Origin: Bremia lactucae
Lineage: Eukaryota; Oomycota; Peronosporomycetes; Peronosporales; Peronosporaceae
Direction of reading: 5' to 3'
Assembly: GCF_004359215.1 (NCBI RefSeq)
Contig: NC_090622.1
Coordinates: 1,642,817 to 1,661,293 of the forward strand
Length of the DNA stretch: 18,477 bases
Below, in pieces: positions 1 to 8,463 of this stretch. Each line of letters opens with the position of its first letter. The first letter of the stretch is position 1. Position numbers and translations under genes: made by a program. The notes beneath the pieces are model-generated. The model saw nothing but the letters and a program-made list of their open reading frames with translations. It searched no databases and was not told the DNA's origin.

Positions 1-790
1 TTTTTGCGACCATTTCGGTCCGCATATTCTTTTTGCTTGTCCTGTGCGCTTGCCATTGCGTCACGGACTTTACGTGTGATGGCTAATCGCTCATCCACAA
101 AGCGTTGAGCCTCGCTCACGCTTTTAGCATCAAACTCGCCTATGATACCGCCAAGAGGTCGGTCATAAGGCGTAGTTTTATTGACCACTGCTAAACTGGC
201 AGGGTCACTAGGGCAAGTTTCTGTCTTTGAGATGATACCCTCATGGGTCATCGTCATATTGACGAAACTATGTCCCTCTTTCGCGCCGAGCATAGTGAGG
301 GGCCCTCTCCCACTAAGACTCGGGCTGCGCACAAACAAGACTGGCGTCCGAGGATGGCGCAGTCTGTTAATATAAAAAGGTGTCTCACCCGTGCTGGCGT
401 GGACACTGTTATTTATAGCGAACTCCACAACGGGCAATTGCTTTATCCACGTTTTGAGAGTTGCTATAGTGTGCAAGACATCCGCCACGACCCGATTGGC
501 ACGTTCTGTTTGGCCATCGGTCTGGGGATGATCTGTGGTCGACATGTGGAGCTTGCTGCCTAGCAGCTCGAACACATGTCGCCAAAAACCAGACGTAAAA
601 CGTGGATCCTGGTCCGATACTATGGACTCGGGCATCCCGTGTAGTCGGTAAACATGATTCAGGAACAAGAGAGCTGCCTCCTTGCCTGTGATCGATGTTT
701 TACATGGTGCTAAATGCACAATTTTTGCTTAGTCTGTCTACAAAATGACTAGCCCCGTCCGACCCTTAGGATCGGGCGGCATGCCAAACC
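1..790 (-). pseudogene. Element A integrase catalytic core and start of C-terminal region
   Basis: Integrase inserts the cDNA copy into host DNA. From an ATG at 635 the minus frame is fully open to the window edge. It reads through VSDQDPRF (second catalytic Asp, about 601-626), a DGQTERANR block with the catalytic Glu (about 502-530), and a VEFAINNSVHAS segment typical of Gypsy integrases. Upstream, the first catalytic Asp sits in a FVDRLSK-like block at about 730-750. It is separated from the rest by what looks like one extra A in an AAAAA run near 722-728. The tail near 1-60 (KQKEYADRNGRK-like) is the usual bridge to the C-terminal domain. Apart from this frameshift the core looks intact, so it may be a recent copy. 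Confidence 0.88.
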
Positions 791-836
791 TGAAGACTTA
801 CTGACTTCCAACGATCTGTTCGAATCGGTAGTGGTT

Positions 837-1142
837 TCAGTGGCGCACTGCTGGACGGTGCAGGCTTAATAAGCTGACACTGTTCGCAAGAGCGAATATA
901 GTTTGCCACCCATCTATATAGGTGTGGCCACCAAATTCCTCTGACACTCGAAAGAATGTCTTTTCACGGTCCAGATGCCCACTAGACGGGGCATCATGGA
1001 GCTCATGAAGGATCATTAGCTTGAGATCTGTGTCATGAGGCACAAAGATTCTCAAAGGATCACAAGGTGACAGCTGATGCCATAACAGGCCATCGCTGTA
1101 GCTAAAGCGATATAGCTTAGCTTCAGGTGCGATGGAAGGCAT
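837..1142 (-). pseudogene. Element A integrase N-terminal zinc-binding (HHCC) region
   Basis: The minus frame gives the histidine half of the integrase zinc finger: HELHDAPSSGHLDREKT, about residues 46-62. The cysteine half (CEQC, followed by QLIKPAP) is in a different minus frame at about 850-900, preceded by an IWWPHLYRW block. So one frameshift near 930 splits the HHCC domain. The family normally has H-x(5-6)-H then C-x2-C about 30 residues on, and that spacing fits if the two frames are considered together. It follows the RNase H tail and precedes the catalytic core, as expected. Confidence 0.8.
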
Positions 1143-1548
1143 ACCTTTAGTTTACCGAAGTGATCCAACAGCAGGCGACAGTGGTCGTCCTGACTGTAGC
1201 TCTCTTTGATTTCAGAGGCCAATGAGCTCGTCACCACGCATGTCTTCATGGCTGCCAACGTTGACGGCTGAAATTGCGATTTCGCACTAGACACACTTTC
1301 CTGGTGTCTTACCTCGAAGTCTGGTCTGCGCGATGAAGCGTCAGCCAAGACATTCGACTAACCCGGCTTATATTCAACTTTGAAATTAAAAGCAGAGAAG
1401 AATGTGAGCCATCTTGTTATTCTAGGCGAGGGGTGCGGTGAGTTTATAATGCGGTTTGCAGTGATGCGAGAACCATAGAAACTACAAATAATTCGGTGCC
1501 CAGTAGGTGCACACGAAACTTGACAAGACCATACTTTACTGAAAGTAG
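1052..1548 (-). pseudogene. Element A RNase H C-terminal part and linker to integrase
   Basis: Minus-strand reading shows VKFRVHLLGT, then TRWLTFFSAFNFKVEYKPG and an ADASSRRPDFEV block. These are the standard end of Gypsy RNase H and the start of the linker (ADALSRRPDF-like). In-frame stops occur at the KPG[stop]SN position and in the HASLQTAL region. The TDH motif that usually carries the third catalytic Asp is replaced by unrelated residues. The 1052-1348 frame continues into about 70 linker residues with no known function. Confidence 0.8.
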
Positions 1549-2034
1549 CTATTTGTCATGCATAGGGTAATTCAGTTCCGCGGCTTTTAATAGCCGGGAC
1601 TGATAAGAGATGACGCGGTCAACGCCGTCGTCATCCTTCTGCATGAGCGCGCTGCCGATTGCAAAATTACTTGCATCGCAGACGACGCTAAAGGGCTTAT
1701 CCGCGTCTGGCAATGCCAAGACCGGTGCCTCTGCAAGAGATTGCTTCACTGATGTGAACGCATCTTCTTGTTCTTTTAACCAAACCCATTCTGTGTCCTT
1801 TTTAAGGAGATCAGATAATGGTTTAGTTTGCTCCGCATAATTCTTGCTATACTTATGCAAGTAATTAGCGAGCCCTAGGAATTGGCGCAAATCCTTCACA
1901 TGCCGTGGGATTGGCCATTCCATTACTGATTTTACCTTGTCTGGGTCTGCTCCTACACTATGTGTACAAACGATGCAGCCCAGTACAGGTATCTCAGAGA
2001 CCCCTATGACGCACTTTTGCAAGTTGACGTACAA
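1549..2034 (-). pseudogene. Element A RT thumb and RNase H N-terminal part
   Basis: This 161-residue minus ORF starts with MYVNLQKCVI, the end of the RT palm. It continues with the thumb block LRQFLGLANYLHKYSKNYAE (residues 49-68) and enters RNase H, with catalytic Asp 120 in VVCDAS. It ends at ...NYPMHDK followed by TAG. In related elements the next codon is the catalytic Glu of DKELLA, so a GAG-to-TAG change appears to have removed exactly that residue. Beyond the stop the same frame continues as LLSVKYGLVKFRVHLLG, which shows this is a nonsense change and not the natural end. Confidence 0.88.
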
Positions 2035-2069
2035 TTGGGCAACTTTAAAGTCAACAACACAGCGTCTAA

Positions 2070-2381
2070 ATGAAGCTTGTGCGACTCTATTGCACTCAGC
2101 CCGTCCTCGGCCCTACTACGCATGAATACATCGTCAAAGTAAAGGAGCGCTTAGGCACGGTGCTGACGCATCACGTGAGCCACCACTCGGTTGAATGTCA
2201 CCTGTGCGTTTTCAAAACCTTGGAGCATCACAAGCCGCTCGCAAAGCCAACCGCTTGGGATGGTTACTGTTGTTTTGGCTACATCGGACCCCTTATGAGG
2301 ACCTGATAGTAACCGTCTTTTATATTTGACTTGCAAATAGATAGTTGACTTTCCCAGGGAATTCAACAAGACATCTTTCAA
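2070..2381 (-). pseudogene. Element A RT palm domain with YFDD active site
   Basis: The ORF at 2151-2381 reads KDVLLNS..., TTVTIPSGWLCERLVM and FENAQVTFNRVVAHVMRQH. These are fingers and palm motifs of Ty3/Gypsy RT. The catalytic YFDD (minus-strand TACTTTGACGAT) lies at 2130-2141 in an adjacent frame and is followed by a VF-SRAEDG block. A small indel near 2150 therefore separates the motifs. One block (about residues 17-30) is replaced by unrelated sequence where a DLMDGYYQ-like motif is expected, which would remove the first catalytic Asp region. The enzyme copies RNA to DNA; this copy is probably inactive. Confidence 0.86.
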
Positions 2382-2629
2382 GAAATTCGTATTTGCTCCG
2401 GAATAAAGGCCGTGTGCACCTTATTGTAAGCATAAATTACGCGCCATCTACCTGTGACTTAAGCACACAGAAGATCGCGCGGCCAGCCCATTGCCTGGTA
2501 ACACAATACATGTGCCAGGTTTCAAATAAATTTTGTACACGATGCCCCTATTGGCAGGTAGGCGGCTCGGCACTTCTCCGTAAAACGGACAACGATTTTT
2601 CCACAGAAACTCACAAAATGGGCTGTCTA
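2382..2629 (-). pseudogene. Element A degenerate RT N-terminus
   Basis: No long ORF remains, but short minus-strand pieces in different frames resemble the start of Gypsy RT. There is a VYKIYLKPGT-like piece near 2520 (usual form HEIDLVPGT), then WPRDLLCA-like residues near 2480. Two adjacent stops (TGA TAG) at about 2627-2632 end the upstream open linker frame. I see nothing else here. Confidence 0.5.
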
Positions 2630-3090
2630 TCAGGGCATCCCATCTTTGAGCAGCGGATCGTTTCTTTTTATCGTCAAGGCACTCTCGTCCATTATGGACG
2701 GCGAGTAAAAGTCCACCATTTTCTCTTTTGGAACTGGTGCGACTAGTTCGTGGATCTTTTCTTCCTTTAGTTCAGACAGGAACAGATTCCATGGCATCTC
2801 CGGGAGATTACTATCTCCTCGGTAGATTCCAAGACGTCAGGCTCTAGCCTCTGTGCCAGTTCTTGCGACGGTTGACTTCTTGTCACCTCGATGTCGACAG
2901 CCCAGGCTCTCTGCTCTATGTAGGACACATGACTACTTGTCATCGTCCTTTTCACTACACCAGTCTCTCCGAGCTGGTTGGGACTAAGTGACGTTTGAAA
3001 TCCCGTCAACGCACCTTCAACTGCGTCGGACACGACATCAGTTGCATAAGCTTCTCGCATCCTTTCCGGTGTCCTGCGTGGAGTTTGCAA
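2630..3090 (-). pseudogene. Element A protease-RT linker
   Basis: Two overlapping minus frames cover this stretch. The 107-residue ORF at 2767-3090 overlaps the protease frame by about 50 bases in another frame. A second frame opens with MPWNLFLSELKEEKIHEL at 2797 and stays open to TGA at about 2630. Both fit the poorly conserved spacer between protease and RT. No catalytic motifs are seen. The two parts are out of frame, so an indel near 2790 is likely. Confidence 0.6.
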
Positions 3091-3490
3091 CTGTGCGTGT
3101 ACGCCAGTATATCAATGGTTGGTTCTTTGCCAACCATGGCATGCCTAGGATGAGGTCATACGGACTCTCCATACCTAGCACTGTGAACTTCTCTTTACAA
3201 GAGAAGTCACTAAAGCTGAAGGCGAGTTCCACCTGAACTCCCTCAGACTTAACGAGCGCGCCGTTCGCTAAACGAACGGTCGCCTCTTCTCGCTTGCCAT
3301 CCTGGCAAAGCGACTCAAACATCGCCGGTCTCTTTCTTAGAGCCGCGAGTTTCACAAAATTTTGTGATGCACCCGAATCCACTAGGAGGGTCATCACCTG
3401 GTCATAGCCTCTTACATGAGCGCTATAGACCAGCAGGGTTAAGGTCAGAAATTTCGAGACCTCAGGGACTATGCTACCCATTCGTTCCAC
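3038..3490 (-). pseudogene. Element A retropepsin-like aspartic protease
   Basis: This domain would cut the Gag-Pol polyprotein. The 150-residue minus ORF has the catalytic LLVDSGAS motif (Asp 38, Ser 39, Gly 40), then a VRLANG block near residue 72, and the YDLILGMPWLA block at 111-121. These are the three standard landmarks of Gypsy protease, in order and at normal spacing. The catalytic residues are intact. The ORF ends about 29 residues after MPWLA, likely by a frame change into the linker. It overlaps the linker ORF and follows gag by about 75 bases. Confidence 0.87.
3187..3366. repeat. Hairpins inside element A protease
   Basis: Three perfect inverted repeats within 180 bases of protease coding sequence: 3187-3194/3200-3207 (8 bp, 5-base loop), 3261-3267/3273-3279 (7 bp) and the 14-base palindrome CACAAAATTTTGTG at 3353-3366. 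This shows the pattern also occurs in the least decayed element. Confidence 0.85.
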
Positions 3491-3564
3491 AACTCTAAGC
3501 TTAGGGGTAACTTCAAAGTCCGCGTCAGTAGGCCATCCCGCCCCTACTGCATTCCTGCATTTTT

Positions 3565-4302
3565 TTACCCTTCAGTGGTCGATGCAGAACTCATGCGTCT
3601 CGCACGCTGGTTTTTACCATCGCCCATTGAGTAGGGAGTCCTCTTGCTGGGCGTCTTCGCCCCAGCAGGGACCCTGGCATTGCAGCGAACCATCATATGG
3701 CTGCGCTTGCCGCATTTTTCATAACAGACTACGTCTGCATTGCCCAACTCCATAGGAGTGGCATCTGTCCTCTCGGCGGACGGCTTATACCAAGCTGTCG
3801 CCGAGGCACTGTTGTAGGACTTCTCCTCAACTAAGGCAATTTGGATTGCCTCTTCCATCGTCGACGGCACCTTTCTGAAAAGGGCCTGTCGCGATGGGCC
3901 ATGCCGTAGTACGTTCATAAACGTGGGCACCTTAATGTGTTCCGGAATCGGACCTACGGTAATGGACGCCGACAGCGAGCGCATCTCTTGCACATACTCT
4001 TGCAGAGATCGCTTCGCCTGTCGCGCAAAAAAGAAGCGCACCTGAAGCAACACTTCGTTGTTCGGCGGCTGGTACATGGCGCGAAACTTTTCCTTAAAGA
4101 CCGCCCATGTAGGGAACGCCTTTCTGTCCGCCGTAAGCGCCGAGTAAGCCCACTCTGAGGCCTTACCGCACATATGCGACATGGCGTACGACACCATCCG
4201 GCTGTCGTCCTCGATGAGCTGCGCGACACCACATTGCTCCACGGCTAAAAACCAGTGGACAATCGTGTGTGCTGCACTTTTATCAAACTTGGGCAGGTCC
4301 AT
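3565..4302 (-). CDS. Element A Gag, capsid and nucleocapsid part
   Basis: Gag packages the element RNA. The 245-residue minus ORF opens with MDLPKFDKSAAHTIVHWF and runs through a Retrotrans_gag-type capsid region (residues about 45-135, including TWAVFKEKFRAMYQPP and SLQEYVQEMRSL). It ends with a zinc knuckle, Cys193, Cys197, His202, Cys207. That spacing is C-x3-C-x4-H-x4-C, whereas the family norm is C-x2-C-x4-H-x4-C, so one residue seems inserted. The ATG is probably not the true start: the frame is open upstream as AEAIW, and the N-terminal part lies in another frame at 4317-4580. Confidence 0.87.
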   Translation of the reverse strand: MDLPKFDKSAAHTIVHWFLAVEQCGVAQLIEDDSRMVSYAMSHMCGKASEWAYSALTADRKAFPTWAVFKEKFRAMYQPPNNEVLLQVRFFFARQAKRSLQEYVQEMRSLSASITVGPIPEHIKVPTFMNVLRHGPSRQALFRKVPSTMEEAIQIALVEEKSYNSASATAWYKPSAERTDATPMELGNADVVCYEKCGKRSHMMVRCNARVPAGAKTPSKRTPYSMGDGKNQRARRMSSASTTEG

Positions 4303-4316
4303 CCAAATGGCCTCAG

Positions 4317-4580
4317 CTAATGCGTCCGGGCAGAGAGCATCTCGATAGTCCTATTGAGTGCCTCGCTCCGAGCCTGCTCATGCCTCAGCTCATTTTGAGT
4401 CTGAGTGACGGACTCCGCCGCAGCATGGCCCTGTGCCATTGATGCAGCCCTCCGCTGTCCGAGCACGAATGCCTCAAACTGCTCCAACTGAGCAATATGT
4501 TGCTCAGGAGGACTACTCAGGAGCCTGGCCAGGGCTTGTTCACCAAGTCCCTGCGCCATAAGTGCACGAAGTGTACTCAA
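4317..4580 (-). CDS. Element A Gag N-terminal part
   Basis: This 87-residue minus ORF is rich in Ala, Gln, Glu and Arg and looks helical (residues 25-80, a possible coiled coil). It stops at TAG about 15 bases before the main Gag frame and is out of frame with it, so one small indel near 4300-4317 probably split a single gag gene. The ATG at 4580 sits 11 bases inside the putative LTR end. It has no motif that identifies it alone; position and composition carry the call. Confidence 0.65.
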   Translation of the reverse strand: MSTLRALMAQGLGEQALARLLSSPPEQHIAQLEQFEAFVLGQRRAASMAQGHAAAESVTQTQNELRHEQARSEALNRTIEMLSARTH

Positions 4581-4587
4581 CGGGGAC

Positions 4588-4622
4588 TGTGTAACATTAA
4601 GGCAACTTTAGCCCGTTACATG
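4588..4622. other. Junction between elements A and B
   Basis: Element A reads out on the minus strand to TGTAAC at 4590-4595. A DALSR codon block of element B starts on the plus strand at 4622. The expected 5' LTR of A (about 440 bp if like the LTRs at the right end of the window) is absent. GTTACA occurs at 4615-4620, so the 31 bases 4590-4620 begin and end with LTR-like termini. I read this as a deletion or recombination scar; no target-site duplication is visible. Confidence 0.45.
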
Positions 4623-5110
4623 ATGCGTTATCACGCACCCCAACAGTGAAAATAATCCCCTGTTAAAATGCTCATTTTAAGTGTCCCGTCATCAACTTAT
4701 TTTGACGACATAACGAAAACCTACACAGAAAGACCTAGACCTTTTGGCGTTTAATGAATCATCGGATGAATCCATCATATAAATCTCTTAGACATTTATT
4801 GGCTTTATATCGATCGTCATCTGATCGATTAACAACACACAATGGCTTACTGTAGTCGACAGCCGTTACCGGCGACACTTCACGTGTCGTCGTTCCACAC
4901 ATTTATAATGATTTGCGCTTGCGCATCATGTATGAGTGTCACAGTGTGAGACAACTTTTCTCACAGTAAGTTGAGACTTTTATTGGCCCCGCCAGTATCA
5001 GTTCGTGCGCAAGTACATTCGTGCTTGCGAGGTCTGCCAACGGGTGAAGCCCATTTCTTCATCCCGTGCACCTCTCCATCCTCTACCACTTCCGGCAGAA
5101 TGTTGACAGT
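4622..5110 (+). pseudogene. Element B RNase H tail, linker and integrase HHCC domain
   Basis: Plus-strand codons can be followed through DALSRTP (4622), VPSSTYFDDI (about 4687), a PSYKSLRHLLALYRSSSDR block (about 4776-4830), AVTGDTSRVVVP (about 4862-4897) and LRLRIMYECH (about 4913-4942). Next come LTVS[stop]DFYWPRQY (about 4960-4995) and CEVC (5026-5037). These form the linker and the HHCC zinc finger. About ten residues between MYECH and the REKT-like block are deleted, which removes the second His. Stops include TAG after NGLL and TGA at 4972, the latter probably a CGA codon changed to TGA. A stop follows the CEVC block near 5103. Confidence 0.78.
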
Positions 5111-5188
5111 CCGTATCTACATAATTCTGCCTTGGATTTTCCGAAGACGATTACAAAAAACAATCGAATCCTGTTCTAAAGACAGATT

Positions 5189-5211
5189 CAGCAAGATGTT
5201 ACATCTTGCTG
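5189..5211. repeat. 10-bp perfect hairpin inside integrase coding sequence
   Basis: CAGCAAGATG (5189-5198), a 3-base loop, CATCTTGCTG (5202-5211). It falls in the conserved FSKMLHLAAV codons of element B integrase, so the palindrome coexists with a conserved protein motif. Confidence 0.9.
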
Positions 5212-5640
5212 CAGTACCAGAGTCAATCACGGCTCCGAAGTGGGCTTTATCGACACGGTATTTAGATTCCACGGTTCACCCCGTGAACTGGTCTCCGATA
5301 GCGATCCACGGCTCTCGGCGGAGTTCTGACAATTCGTGTTCACATCTCTAGGAACACGGCTGACAATGTCAACCTCTGATCATCCGGCGACAGATGGTCA
5401 GACGGAACACGTCAATCGCGTCCTCGCAGAGATACTTCGAGATTACTTCCAAACGTATCTTAATTGGAGCGAGCTTTTACGGATGGTCGAATTCGCCATC
5501 AACAATTCGGTGCATGCGTCTAGAACGCATACACCGTTCTTTGTGAATGGCTTACGCCATCAACGCATACCCACCCAAGTAGAGGGATCCTCTAATTTAA
5601 GGAGCTGGTGGACTAGCACGAGCAAAACCATTTCTGGCTC

Positions 5641-5960
5641 ATGCTCATCACGCGTCGAAATTACAACGACGCGAACGATGTCGATTTCAACGCAATCGAC
5701 ATCGAAATAGAGAAAATCAGCAATAGTAGTCTAACTGTTGTTCCCAATATAATAAATAGTTCTAGCGAGGAAACCCTCGCTGAAGAAGAGAAAGATTTTA
5801 CGGCAGTGCACAGAAAGGGCACTGAAATAGACAAAGCAAATGAGTCAGCAGAGGAATTTCTGCTGGCTCGAGATTCAGTAGTCTATTTCGTACAGGATTC
5901 CATTGCAAACGCAGTGGATTGGTAGAAATGGAACGCAGACAAAATGGAAGAGCATGCGTA
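5641..5960 (+). pseudogene. Element B integrase C-terminal region
   Basis: The 94-residue ORF at 5641-5925 is acidic (AIDIEIEK..., SSEETLAEEEKDF) and ends in ARDSVVYFVQDSIANAVDW. This resembles the segment that joins the integrase core to the GPY/F-type domain. After a TAG, a KWNADK-like piece (about 5926-5945) matches the usual KRNADKHGRAN position. Beyond 5960 the reading falls apart, and no chromodomain is seen at this end. Confidence 0.6.
5676..5704. repeat. 11-bp perfect hairpin in element B
   Basis: CGATGTCGATT (5676-5686), a 7-base loop, AATCGACATCG (5694-5704). It lies in the acidic segment after the integrase core. Confidence 0.9.
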
Positions 5961-6464
5961 TTATCATGCGAGCAGCTGCTTCACGAACGACAATCGTCTA
6001 CCAAAAATATGCACATGAAAATGTATACGACTAGGATATTTTCACAGTTGCATCTACGCCAGACAAGTGATCGGTCGAACTGTTACGGATTGGAAAGGAA
6101 AATTGTCTTGATACTGCGCATTCGTTGGACCTCAGACCCCAGGTTAGGCTTCGTCAGCTGCCTACAATAATCGCGATTTTTTTCTCAATCGCGACCTTGA
6201 CGTTAATCAAGGCCACATTTTCTTTCTGGCTCTTTGATTGTCCATTGCAGCCGCGTCACCTTCGACCAGCACGCGAAAAAATGACATGAATTCAAGTTCG
6301 CCTTCGCGCAATATCAGCAAGCTTCATGGAAGGTAGCGAAATGTTTTCCAGTACTTTGCGACGCATCAATGGCATATTTTGCAGAAAAAGTCTGAATCTT
6401 TCGTATTCGCATCGCACATTTTCACCTGAGGGCACTTCGTGTTCCTTGAAATGACCACGTATGT

Positions 6465-6895
6465 GTGTGTGACCTTCACGATTATCTCGAACATCCGCGA
6501 TATCTAGTAAGTTTTTTCGTGAGTCATCCGATTGATAAACAAACACAAGAAACCGCTTTAATCAAGGGTCTTGCAGACGGTCCTGTCAAGATACACCTGA
6601 TCTGCCTCGAATCAGAGACGCAAACCAAGCCGCGTCATAGAGAAACAGGATGACTTTAGTCTAATACAGGCTTTCATCCACTCTGGTGCTTATCATTCAT
6701 ATAGAACACAAGAAAATGGAGTTTCAGAACCAATGGACTACTCATATGTTGAAAGCAAGAAAATTCGCTCTTCTATTACAAGTAAGCAATTAGAAAAGTG
6801 CAATCGCTGTCAAAAGATAGAACACGACGCCTATGAGTGTGGAGCCCCACGCCCAGTGTTCAAATACTTCGAGCGAAAACGATCGATATCTTGCT
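6465..6895 (+). pseudogene. Element C Gag with zinc knuckle
   Basis: The ORF at 6465-6653 reads DLHDYLEHPRYLVS, HPIDKQTQETALIKGL and ADGPVKIHL, which is the end of a Retrotrans_gag capsid domain. A second frame continues with EKQDDFSLIQAFIHSGAYHS, PMDYSYVES and a perfect CCHC knuckle C-x2-C-x4-H-x4-C, coded at 6799-6840 (CNRCQKIEHDAYEC). It ends at a TAA near 6895. One frameshift near 6640 separates capsid and nucleocapsid. The gag N-terminus (6290-6465) is unreadable; the minus ORF over it is a shadow. Confidence 0.83.
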
Positions 6896-7019
6896 AAAAC
6901 AAGCAGAAGACGCGGATCCGACACTGTCGCGAAATCTCAATGACGAGGCGATCGCCAAGAAACGGTAGGAGTCAGTAGGTACGGGGTGCTTCTGATCTAA
7001 GAACGTCGAGAAAATTTGC

Positions 7020-7440
7020 AGGCCTCTTCATGAAAGTTGCTCCTAACCCACAAGCACTAGTTGTCACTGCCCGTAATGATGAGGTTAACGTCATTACCTT
7101 GCAATACAAGGTTGCAAATAAGTTGCCATTAGAAATTGCCGTGGATTGAGGGGCGTCGACCACTTCTCTTCGACATTATTCGTAGATGATCGTAGGCTCA
7201 AGTTCGTTGTGTAATATATGCCACTACCGGAAATGATATTGCGTCTAGCAAATAGGGGATCTGGAACACCTAAGAAACGTGTAGTTGGTGTACGAAACAG
7301 TTTAAAGGGTAAACAATACGATGATGATCTCATCCTACTGGATTTGAATCACAATTAGTGTGAATTACCATGGCTCAGAACGTACGAGCCATGCATTATT
7401 CGCAGCCTCCAGCCGTGATGGTGCCTGACTCTTGTTCATC
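7020..7440 (+). pseudogene. Element C aspartic protease, catalytic motif broken
   Basis: Plus-strand codons read KVAPNPQALVVTARNDEVNV, then KLPLEIAVD[stop]GAST. This is the DSGAST active site with the Ser codon after the catalytic Asp (7144-7146) replaced by TGA at 7147-7149. A TPKKRVVGVRNSLKG block follows near 7270. An ELPWLRTYEPC block (about 7357-7395) corresponds to ILGMPWLARHEPC and lies after a TAG. Order and spacing match a Gypsy protease. It cannot be active. Confidence 0.72.
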
Positions 7441-8463
7441 AGATGGCCATCTTAGGAACGTCGTGGAGCGTCCACAAGCGTTTGGATGTTCTTCGTGTGA
7501 GAGCGATGGCCTCAATTGCGGTTCAGTCTTTAGAACAATGGAACATGACCTCATGGTAACAACCTTTCCCACTTTTATGCTAGATACAGACGTCTGTAAT
7601 CAAGCCCAGGTAGCGTCGACGGTCGACACTTGAAAAGGTCGGGTGGATCAAAAGAAGGATGCCTGCTTAGTAAGCAACATCCAAAAAAAATCAAAACATC
7701 TGTCTTAAACAGACAGCCTGAAAATTCTAGATCGACTGTGAGTCGATAGTGGAGGATTTTGCTGTGGTTACGCAACTACAGCTCGAAGCAGTTGAATATT
7801 ATGCTCCCAGACACATAAAAGTATAAGTTCCGAAAGACGTAGAGGGAAATTTTTTCAGGAACCTGAGAGAAGAGTCTTCAGAAACCTGTGGAAATAAGCT
7901 CCAAGAAAAACGTTGAGACATGAAATGTTTTTAGTGAATAGCGGATCAGGTGTAAGTAATTTATACACTTGATCGAGTAGCGCCTCTGAATTTTACTTCG
8001 GATATTACTCAATTGCCAATGCTGCAACCGAAACAATTGTTGCGTGATCCACGTAGTTGCAAAGTCAATCAGGTCTCCGAATTTGTCACAGATAATGAAT
8101 ATATGGCCGATATTCGGTCAACAATAGTACCTTTTTAGAACGAGCTGGTTTTTAGCAGCTCATCGATATAGAATGTGTCCTCGATTAGAAATCTTAGATT
8201 GAATGTCTTACGTTTCAATCTGGGTGTCGTTGGAAACAAATTCTTTGTGCAAGAATTTGATCGAATTTAAGAGTGCTGAAAAAATGCGATTTGCCTAAGG
8301 ATTAGATACTCGACTTGAGATCCATCTGATACTAGGTTCGAAATACTCTATCATGAAGCTGTGACCACTGTGATTTAGTTAAAACGATCGATAAGCTCTT
8401 TGCCGATCGCTTCGCATCAGGGCATTTGAGGGTAGTCAATCTCCACATGTAGCTCTCTGACCA
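7441..8463. other. Element C protease-RT interval, no gene recognised
   Basis: About 1 kb with no recognisable domain and no convincing long ORF. By position it should be the protease-RT linker and RT N-terminus of element C. It does contain clear perfect inverted repeats: arms of 7 at 7731-7737/7741-7747, arms of 8 at 8196-8203/8214-8221, arms of 8 at 8238-8245/8251-8258, and the palindrome TACAGACGTCTGTA near 7585-7598. Confidence 0.5.

Larger units (their letters stand above)
1..4595 (-). mobile_element. Ty3/Gypsy LTR retrotransposon A, nearly complete, left end outside the window
   Basis: On the minus strand the order from 4580 down to 1 is gag, protease, RT, RNase H, integrase. This is the canonical Ty3/Gypsy order (integrase last), as opposed to Copia. 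Long stretches of each domain remain readable, so this is the youngest-looking pol in the window, but gag, the RT N-terminus, RNase H and integrase carry frameshifts or stops. The gag start lies close to TGTAAC at 4590-4595, which would be the reverse complement of an LTR end in GTTACA. Beyond it the rest of the 5' LTR is missing and another element begins. The 3' part of integrase and the 3' LTR lie outside the window. Confidence 0.9.
5140..5710 (+). pseudogene. Element B integrase catalytic core
   Basis: The core starts with a DRFSKMLHLAAVPESIT block (about 5180-5232; first Asp just upstream of FSKM). It continues with VSDSDPRL (about 5291-5315, second Asp). The ORF at 5336-5710 adds TSLGTRLTMSTSDHPATDGQ, the catalytic Glu in GQTEHVNR, VEFAINNSVHAS and FFVNGLRHQRIP. 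All three DDE residues can be recognised, but they lie in two or three frames. A stop (TGA, about 5328-5330) interrupts the frame just before the TSLGTRL block. Confidence 0.85.
4596..6175 (+). mobile_element. Ty3/Gypsy element B, 3' half (RNase H tail and integrase)
   Basis: Plus-strand fragments, in normal order, give the RNase H end (DALSR), the linker, the integrase zinc finger, the catalytic core and the C-terminal region. The 5' half (gag to RT) is missing, cut at the junction with element A. The sequence has several frameshifts and stops, so it is older than A. It ends in degenerate sequence near 6175, and no LTR is recognised before element C starts. Confidence 0.8.

Noticed and set aside
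4590..4620. A 31-base TGTAAC...GTTACA unit as a miniature LTR or solo element
   Set aside because: The sequence from 4622 on reads as internal codons of element B, and GTTACA falls near where B codons should lie; LTR ends plus coincidence or a deletion scar is simpler, and no target-site duplication is seen.
6292..6546. Minus ORF of 84 residues as a gene
   Set aside because: Its right end overlaps plus-strand codons that match a Gypsy capsid domain, and its own residues match nothing I know.
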